Below are positions 6,372-10,114 of a stretch of 10,114 nt of DNA, piece after piece (within the stretch, counting starts at the first letter, position 1; every line of letters starts with the position of its first letter). This DNA comes from an uncultured Acetobacteraceae bacterium (GTDB taxonomy: Bacteria > Pseudomonadota > Alphaproteobacteria > Acetobacterales > Acetobacteraceae), in assembly GCA_937874445.1 (NCBI GenBank), contig CALNAL010000401.1, forward strand, positions 1 through 10,114. Direction: 5' to 3'. The notes beneath the pieces are model-generated. The model searched no databases, was not told the origin of the DNA, and saw only the letters and a list, made by a program, of their open reading frames with translations. Position numbers and translations under genes: made by a program.

Positions 6372-6389
6372 GGTGCCGCTTTTGGCACC
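6372..6389 (-). promoter_or_regulatory. Leader hairpin upstream of the small unknown gene
   Basis: GGTGCC (6372-6377) and GGCACC (6384-6389) form a perfect 6-bp stem with the loop GCTTTT, 26-43 bp before the start codon at 6346. The loop again holds a TTTT core. A role as operator or leader structure is inferred from position only. Confidence 0.3.
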
Positions 6390-6483
6390 CGGGACGGCGT
6401 TTTGCGTGCCCAGGGCTTTGCATGCTCCGTGCCAGCCGCATCCCGCCGCGCCAACCCGCGGAAATCCGCCATTTTCCACGAGA

Positions 6484-6540
6484 AGCGGCCGCCTCCGCCC
6501 CGCCCCGCCGCGACGCGGGGGGAGGGCAGAAGCGGCCGCT
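6484..6540. terminator. Long GC-rich stem-loop downstream of metY
   Basis: AGCGGCCGC (6484-6492) pairs with GCGGCCGCT (6532-6540). Inside, CTCC pairs with GGAG (6493-6496 with 6521-6524) and CCCCGC with GCGGGG (6503-6508 with 6515-6520) around a CGCGAC loop. It starts about 29 bp after the metY stop on the minus strand. No T-run follows, so it may act as an mRNA 3'-end stabiliser or weak terminator. The 12-mer AGAAGCGGCCGC is also a direct repeat (6481-6492 and 6528-6539). Confidence 0.5.
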
Positions 6541-6569
6541 CGGCAGGCTTTGCCGGGAGGGGACGGCCC

Positions 6570-7862
6570 CTACTTGCCCGAGGCTGCGTCCAGCGCCTGG
6601 CCGAGGTCGGCCAGGATGTCGTCGATGTGCTCGATGCCGATGGACAGGCGCACGTAGCCCGGCGTGACCCCGGTGGCGAGCAGCTCCTCCTCGGAGAGCT
6701 GGGAGTGGGTGGTCGAGGCCGGGTGGATGGCCAGGCTGCGCGCGTCGCCGATGTTGGCGACGTGGTAGAACAGCTTCAGCGCGTTGATGAACGCCTTGCC
6801 CGCCGCGGCGCCGCCCTTCAGCTCGAAGCCCAGCAGCCCGCCCTGGCCGTGGGGCAGATACTTCCGCACCCGCTCGGCATCGAGGCCGGTGGCGGTGGAG
6901 GGGTGGATGATGCGCGTCACATCGGGGCGGGTGGCGAGGTATTTCGCCACCGCCAGCGCGTTGGAGGAGTGCCGCTCCATCCGCAGCGCCGCCGATTCGA
7001 TGCCCTGCAGGATCAGGAAGGCGTTGAACGGCGAGAGCGCCGAGCCGAGGTCGCGCAGCAGCGTGGTGCGCAGCTTGAGGATGTAGGCGATCGGCCCCAG
7101 CGGCTTGACCGCCTCGTTCCAGATGGCCCCGTGGTAGTTGGGGTCGGGCTGGGAGAATACCGGGAAGCGCTCGGCATTGGCTGCCCAGTCGAACTTGCCG
7201 CTGTCGATCACGATGCCGCCGATCGTGGAGCCGTGGCCGGCCAGGAACTTGGTCAGCGAATGCACCACCACCGTGGCGCCGAAGTCGAACGGGCGCACCA
7301 GGAAGGGGGCGGCGGTGTTGTCGACGATCAGCGGCACGCCCAGGCGCTTGCCGATGGTGGCCACTTCCTCGATGGGGAAGATGCGCAGCTTCGGGTTGGG
7401 CAGGGTCTCGGCGTAGTAGGCGCGGGTTTTCGCATCGGTGGCGCGCGCGAAGGCTTCCGGGTCGATCGGATCGACGAAGCGCACCTCGATCCCCTCGTCG
7501 CGCAGCTCGTTGGCGAAGAGGTTCCAGGTGCCGCCGTAGAGGTCGGTGGAGGAGACGATGTTGTCACCGGCGCGGGCGACGTTCTTCACCGAGAAGGCGC
7601 TGGCCGACTGGCCCGAGGAGACCGCCACCGCCGCCACCCCGCCTTCCAGCGCGGCCACACGCTTCTCCAGCGCATCGTTGGTCGGATTCATGATGCGCGA
7701 GTAGATGTTGCCGAGCTTCTTCAGCCCGAACAGGTCGGCGGCGTCCTGCGCATCCTCGAAGAGGTAGGAGGAGGTCTGGTAGATCGGCACCGCGGTGGCG
7801 TGGGTGGCGGGGTCGGCGCGCCAGCCGGCGTGAAGGGCCTGGGTTTCCGGATGCAGGGCCAT
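6570..7862 (-). CDS. metY: O-acetylhomoserine sulfhydrylase (PLP-dependent, Cys/Met metabolism family)
   Basis: Cytoplasmic pyridoxal-phosphate enzyme that makes homocysteine from O-acetylhomoserine and sulfide, the direct-sulfhydrylation route to methionine. At 430 residues it has the length typical of MetY; cystathionine gamma-synthases are nearer 390. Visible elements are HAGWRADPATHATAVPIYQT (11-30), YSRIMNPT (54-61, cofactor phosphate contact from the partner subunit), SSGQSA (82-87), YGGTWNLF (109-116), D181 in VDNTAAPF (PLP ring nitrogen), the PLP-binding Lys205 in HSLTKFLAGHG (201-211), HPASTTHSQL (380-389) and R405 in VRLSIGIE (carboxylate binding). The ATG at 7862 has AGGAGA 8 bp upstream. 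It is divergent from a hydrolase gene and followed by a long GC hairpin. I saw no SAM-II riboswitch core in its leader. O-succinylhomoserine sulfhydrylase is the main alternative. Confidence 0.93.
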   Translation of the reverse strand: MALHPETQALHAGWRADPATHATAVPIYQTSSYLFEDAQDAADLFGLKKLGNIYSRIMNPTNDALEKRVAALEGGVAAVAVSSGQSASAFSVKNVARAGDNIVSSTDLYGGTWNLFANELRDEGIEVRFVDPIDPEAFARATDAKTRAYYAETLPNPKLRIFPIEEVATIGKRLGVPLIVDNTAAPFLVRPFDFGATVVVHSLTKFLAGHGSTIGGIVIDSGKFDWAANAERFPVFSQPDPNYHGAIWNEAVKPLGPIAYILKLRTTLLRDLGSALSPFNAFLILQGIESAALRMERHSSNALAVAKYLATRPDVTRIIHPSTATGLDAERVRKYLPHGQGGLLGFELKGGAAAGKAFINALKLFYHVANIGDARSLAIHPASTTHSQLSEEELLATGVTPGYVRLSIGIEHIDDILADLGQALDAASGK

Positions 7863-7911
7863 GCGGGGGGTCTCCTGAGGGTTATTGTCGTATCGAAGCG
7901 CAATTCACGGA

Positions 7912-7962
7912 TTTTCTCAAGGGTATAATATTTTTACACGAAAATTTTAAGTAGAATTTCTC
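7912..7962. promoter_or_regulatory. AT-rich island, likely metY promoter region
   Basis: About 50 bp that are strikingly AT-rich for this genome. On the minus strand TTAAAA (7945-7950) and TATACC (7922-7927) are spaced 17 bp apart, about 60 bp before the metY start; TATTAT (7925-7930) is an alternative -10. On the plus strand a perfect TATAAT (7924-7929) is present without a good -35. The overlapping hexamers make the exact promoter uncertain. Confidence 0.45.
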
Positions 7963-7968
7963 CCGCCA

Positions 7969-8036
7969 GTATTTCGCCCCCGTGGATGTTTCGTCCCCGT
8001 GGATGTTTCGCCCCCGGGGATGTTTCGTCCGTGAGC
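7969..8036. repeat. 17-bp tandem array, about 3.5 units
   Basis: Head-to-tail units of ATGTTTCGtCCCCGTGG: 7969-7985 (first two bases diverged), 7986-8002, 8003-8019 (ends CCCCCGGGG) and 8020-8036 (decayed second half). All share the core TTTCG followed by a C-run. The array lies between the metY promoter island and the hydrolase promoter. Its unit resembles the reverse complement of the 16-bp units after purC. Confidence 0.85.
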
Positions 8037-8062
8037 TTTTGGTCATTAGAGGGGGGCGGGAG

Positions 8063-8091
8063 TTGGCGTTTTCGAGGGGGGTGCCTAGTCT
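8063..8091 (+). promoter_or_regulatory. Possible promoter of the alpha/beta-hydrolase gene
   Basis: TTGGCG (8063-8068) and TAGTCT (8086-8091) are separated by exactly 17 bp. Transcription would begin near 8098, about 10 bp before the AGGAGG ribosome site (8108-8113). The -35 matches consensus in 4 of 6 positions and the -10 in 3 of 6, so this is a plausible but weak match. Confidence 0.4.
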
Positions 8092-8122
8092 GCATTCCTC
8101 TCATGTCAGGAGGTTGCTTCCG

Positions 8123-9058
8123 ATGTCCGCTCTCGCTCCCGCTCCCCGCACCCGCGACGTCCTGCCGTTGTGGACCGGCACCGCGCCGGGTTCGGAGGGG
8201 GTGGCGCTGGAGCGGCGCATCACCGAGCGCAGCGCGCAGGCCTTCTGGCCCGACCGCATCGTCACCGGCATCACCCGCCCGGAGATGACCGCCTTCATGC
8301 CCGACCGCCCCAACGGCGCCGCGGTGCTGGTGGTGCCCGGCGGCGGCTACAGCCGCATCGTGCTCGACAAGGAAGCCGGCGAGATGGCGCTGTGGCTCAA
8401 CGGCCTCGGGGTGGCGGCCTTCGTGCTGGAATACCGCCTGCCCGGGGAGGGCCACGCCGACCGCGCCGCCGTGCCCCTGCAGGACGCCCAGCGCGCGCTG
8501 CGCCTGCTCCGAGCCGGCGCGCCCGCCTGGGGGCTCGACCCGGCGCGGGTGGGCTTTCTCGGCTGCTCCGCCGGGGGCCACATGGGGGCCCTGCTCGCCA
8601 CCTGCCCCGACCGCACCGTCTATGCCCCGCGCGATGCCGCCGACGCGCTTTCCGCCCGTCCGGACTTCGAGATTCTGCTTTACCCGGTGATCTCGATGGC
8701 GGACGGCCTCGCCCACGACGGCAGCCGCGAATGCCTGCTCGGCCCGGCACCCTCGGCGGAGGAGAAGATCCGCTGGTCGGCCGAGCGCCTGGTCGGCCCC
8801 GACGTGCCCCCCAGCTTTCTGGTGGCCGCGCGCGACGACGCCACGGTGCCGGTGGAGAACACGCTGCATTACGCCGCCGCGTTGCAGCATCACGGCATCG
8901 CCGGCGAGCTGCACGTCTTCGACGCGGGCGGCCACGGCTTCGGCATCCGCGACGCCCGCCAGCTCCCGGTTTCCGCCTGGCCGCGCCTGGCCGCCGCCTG
9001 GCTCGACTCCTGCGGCGTTCTGGAGGGGCGAGGTAAAGGGAAGGCTTCTTTTTCCTGA
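8123..9058 (+). CDS. Alpha/beta-hydrolase, probable carbohydrate/ester esterase
   Basis: 311-residue alpha/beta-hydrolase of the group often labelled BD-FAE/xylanase-associated or acetyl-esterase-like. The oxyanion region is VVPGGGYSRI (70-79). The nucleophile elbow is GCSAG (147-151, Ser149), the acid Asp238 or Asp239 in ARDDATVPV, and the base His271 in GGHGFG. The catalytic triad is therefore complete. There is no signal peptide, so it is probably cytoplasmic. ATG 8123 is chosen for AGGAGG (8108-8113) 9 bp upstream; an earlier in-frame ATG at 7982 would translate the tandem repeat. The last five codons (KASFS) and the TGA stop (9056-9058) come from the first hairpin of a structured repeat, so the native C-terminus was probably altered when the repeat arrived or spread. 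The substrate cannot be told from the sequence. Confidence 0.88.
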   Translation: MSALAPAPRTRDVLPLWTGTAPGSEGVALERRITERSAQAFWPDRIVTGITRPEMTAFMPDRPNGAAVLVVPGGGYSRIVLDKEAGEMALWLNGLGVAAFVLEYRLPGEGHADRAAVPLQDAQRALRLLRAGAPAWGLDPARVGFLGCSAGGHMGALLATCPDRTVYAPRDAADALSARPDFEILLYPVISMADGLAHDGSRECLLGPAPSAEEKIRWSAERLVGPDVPPSFLVAARDDATVPVENTLHYAAALQHHGIAGELHVFDAGGHGFGIRDARQLPVSAWPRLAAAWLDSCGVLEGRGKGKASFS

Positions 9059-9173
9059 AGGAAAAAGAAGCAAAAAGGACTTTGTTCGTTGGGCTCCGCG
9101 CGTGTTTCAGCCGCGGAGCTTAACGAGTAAAATTTTCTTGGTTCTTCTTTTCTAAAAGAAGAACACCTTCCTT
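9036..9173. repeat. Three-hairpin structured repeat, copy B
   Basis: AAGGgAAGG (9036-9044) can pair with CCTTCCTT (9166-9173) around three stem-loops. Hairpin I, GCTTCTTTTTCC/GGAAAAAGAAGC (9044-9055 and 9060-9071), has a perfect 12-bp stem with loop TGAA. Stem II, 9080-9100 with 9112-9132, has 20 of 21 positions paired including 4 G-U, with an 11-base loop. Hairpin III, GTTCTTCTTTT/AAAAGAAGAAC (9141-9151 and 9154-9164), is perfect over 11 bp. Stem II is followed by TTTTCTT on the plus strand and by TCCTTTTTGCTTC on the minus strand, so a bidirectional terminator is plausible. The core is 121 bp, as in copy A. It overlaps the hydrolase 3' end. Confidence 0.82.
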
Positions 9174-9268
9174 GCTTTTCTTGCCGTGCTCCCCCGCCGA
9201 GCCTCCGCTCGACGAGCGCGTGCCGGGTTGGTAAGCCGTCGTGCGCAAGGAGGCGGCGAGTCGGCGAG

Positions 9269-10114
9269 ATGACGGTTGCGATCGAGATGGGGCAGACGGC
9301 GGCTGGTGCCCCCGCGACCCTCGACCTGGAGGAGCTGCTTGCCACCCGGCTGCTGGTGCAGGGCAACTCCGGCTCGGGCAAGTCCCACCTGCTGCGCCGG
9401 CTGCTCGAGCAGAGCGCGCCGTGGGTGCAGCAGACCATCATCGACCCCGAGGGCGATTTCGTGACCCTGGCCGGGCGATTCGGCCATCTGGTGATCGACG
9501 CCGAGGCCCACACCGAGGATACCCTCCAGCTCGCCGGCGAGCGGGCGCGCATTCACCGCGTCTCCACCGTGCTCAACCTCGAAGGACTCGACGCCGAGAA
9601 CCAGATGCGCCGCGCCGCCGCTTTTCTCGGCGGGCTGTTCGAGGTGGAGCGCGACCACTGGTACCCCATGCTGGTGGTGGTGGACGAGGCGCAGCTCTTC
9701 GCCCCGGCGGTGGCCGGCGAGGTCTCCGACGAGGCGCGCAAGCTCTCGCTCGGGGCCATGACCAACCTGATGTGCCGCGGCCGCAAGCGGGGGCTCGCCG
9801 GCATCATCGCCACCCAGCGCCTGGCCAAGCTCGCCAAGAACGTCGCCGCCGAGGCCACCAACTTCCTGATGGGGCGCACCTTTCTCGACATCGACATGGC
9901 CCGCGCCGCCGACCTGCTCGGCATGGAGCGTCGCCAGGCCGAGGCCTTCCGCGACCTCGCGCGCGGGCAGTTCATCGCCCTCGGCCCGGCCCTCTCGCGC
10001 CGCCCGCTGGGGGTGCACATCGGCGCCACCGAGACCGAGCCGCGCAACGCCACCCCCCGCCTCATCCCGCTGCCCGAGACCTCCCCCGAGGATGCCCGCG
10101 CCATCGTGTTGGCC
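9269..10114 (+). CDS. HerA/FtsK-like P-loop ATPase (DUF87-type), partial at right edge
   Basis: 282 residues are visible, with no stop before the window end. The Walker A motif is GNSGSGKS at 32-39 (Lys38). Walker B is MLVVVDEAQLF at 134-144 (Asp139, Glu140). ATQR at 181-184 matches the polar sensor motif of HerA-like ATPases. DPEGDF at 59-64 is also typical of HerA/VirB4-like proteins. MCRGRKRGLAGIIATQRLAK (168-187) resembles a conserved block of DUF87 ATPases. This group includes DNA translocases, but this sub-family lacks the HerA N-terminal barrel because Walker A lies so near the start. The ATG at 9269 has AAGGAGG 15 bp upstream, farther than usual, but no closer in-frame start exists. 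No NurA nuclease partner is visible. The function is unassigned. Confidence 0.85.
   Translation, partial: MTVAIEMGQTAAGAPATLDLEELLATRLLVQGNSGSGKSHLLRRLLEQSAPWVQQTIIDPEGDFVTLAGRFGHLVIDAEAHTEDTLQLAGERARIHRVSTVLNLEGLDAENQMRRAAAFLGGLFEVERDHWYPMLVVVDEAQLFAPAVAGEVSDEARKLSLGAMTNLMCRGRKRGLAGIIATQRLAKLAKNVAAEATNFLMGRTFLDIDMARAADLLGMERRQAEAFRDLARGQFIALGPALSRRPLGVHIGATETEPRNATPRLIPLPETSPEDARAIVLA

Noticed and set aside
4530..6479. A 649-codon open frame on the minus strand opposite purC
   Set aside because: It overlaps the well-supported purC and tRNA-Leu, and its product is low complexity with no recognisable domain.
6096..7928. A 610-codon open frame on the plus strand opposite metY
   Set aside because: It is the antisense of metY, a common artefact of high-GC third positions.
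7969..8036. CRISPR array
   Set aside because: Units are 17 bp, directly adjacent with no spacers, and no cas genes are present. The same holds for the array at 5531-5578.
7863..8122. SAM-II-type riboswitch upstream of metY
   Set aside because: I looked for the conserved GCTAAAAAG-type core on the minus strand and did not find it; the leader before the start has no matching pseudoknot pattern.

Overview
The window is high-GC bacterial DNA with compact genes, strong AGGAGG-type ribosome sites and many hairpin-rich intergenic gaps. Gene content (ArgO/ArgP pair, Gmd/Rmd pair, PurC, MetY, HerA/FtsK-like ATPase) and codon use fit an alphaproteobacterium. The T-rich/A-rich hairpin repeats at gene ends make me think of Rhodospirillales/Acetobacteraceae, but that placement is inference, not proof.

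Layout. At 1-554 (minus, cut by the left edge) is a LysE/ArgO basic amino acid exporter, divergent from its likely LysR regulator ArgP (668-1576, plus); the 113-bp gap holds a clear dyad. A convergent gap (1577-1813) carries a large hairpin repeat. On the minus strand gmd (2776-3798) and rmd (1814-2770) form a two-gene operon that should convert GDP-mannose to GDP-D-rhamnose. Divergent from gmd is a small stand-alone histidine phosphotransfer protein (3963-4292), followed by a second hairpin repeat and purC (4536-5516). A gene-free stretch of about 380 bp with a 16-bp tandem array and many GTTTT-loop hairpins leads to a minus-strand tRNA-Leu(CAA) (5897-5979). Then come a 99-residue protein of unknown function (6047-6346, minus), metY (6570-7862, minus), a divergent gap with an AT-rich island and a 17-bp tandem array, an alpha/beta-hydrolase (8123-9058, plus), a third hairpin repeat, and the start of a HerA/FtsK-like ATPase (9269 to the right edge).

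The genes are mostly housekeeping or metabolic: basic amino acid export, nucleotide-sugar synthesis, purine synthesis and sulfur amino acid synthesis. I see no phage, transposase, CRISPR or defence island. The most unusual material is non-coding. A structured repeat of about 140 bp has an outer closing stem and three internal stem-loops. It occurs in two copies whose hairpin I-to-III cores are exactly equal in length (121 bp), plus one larger relative. Every copy lies immediately at a gene's 3' end, and in one case its loop supplies the stop codon. Its layout suggests a bidirectional transcription terminator. Three short arrays with 16-17 bp period lie in other gaps.
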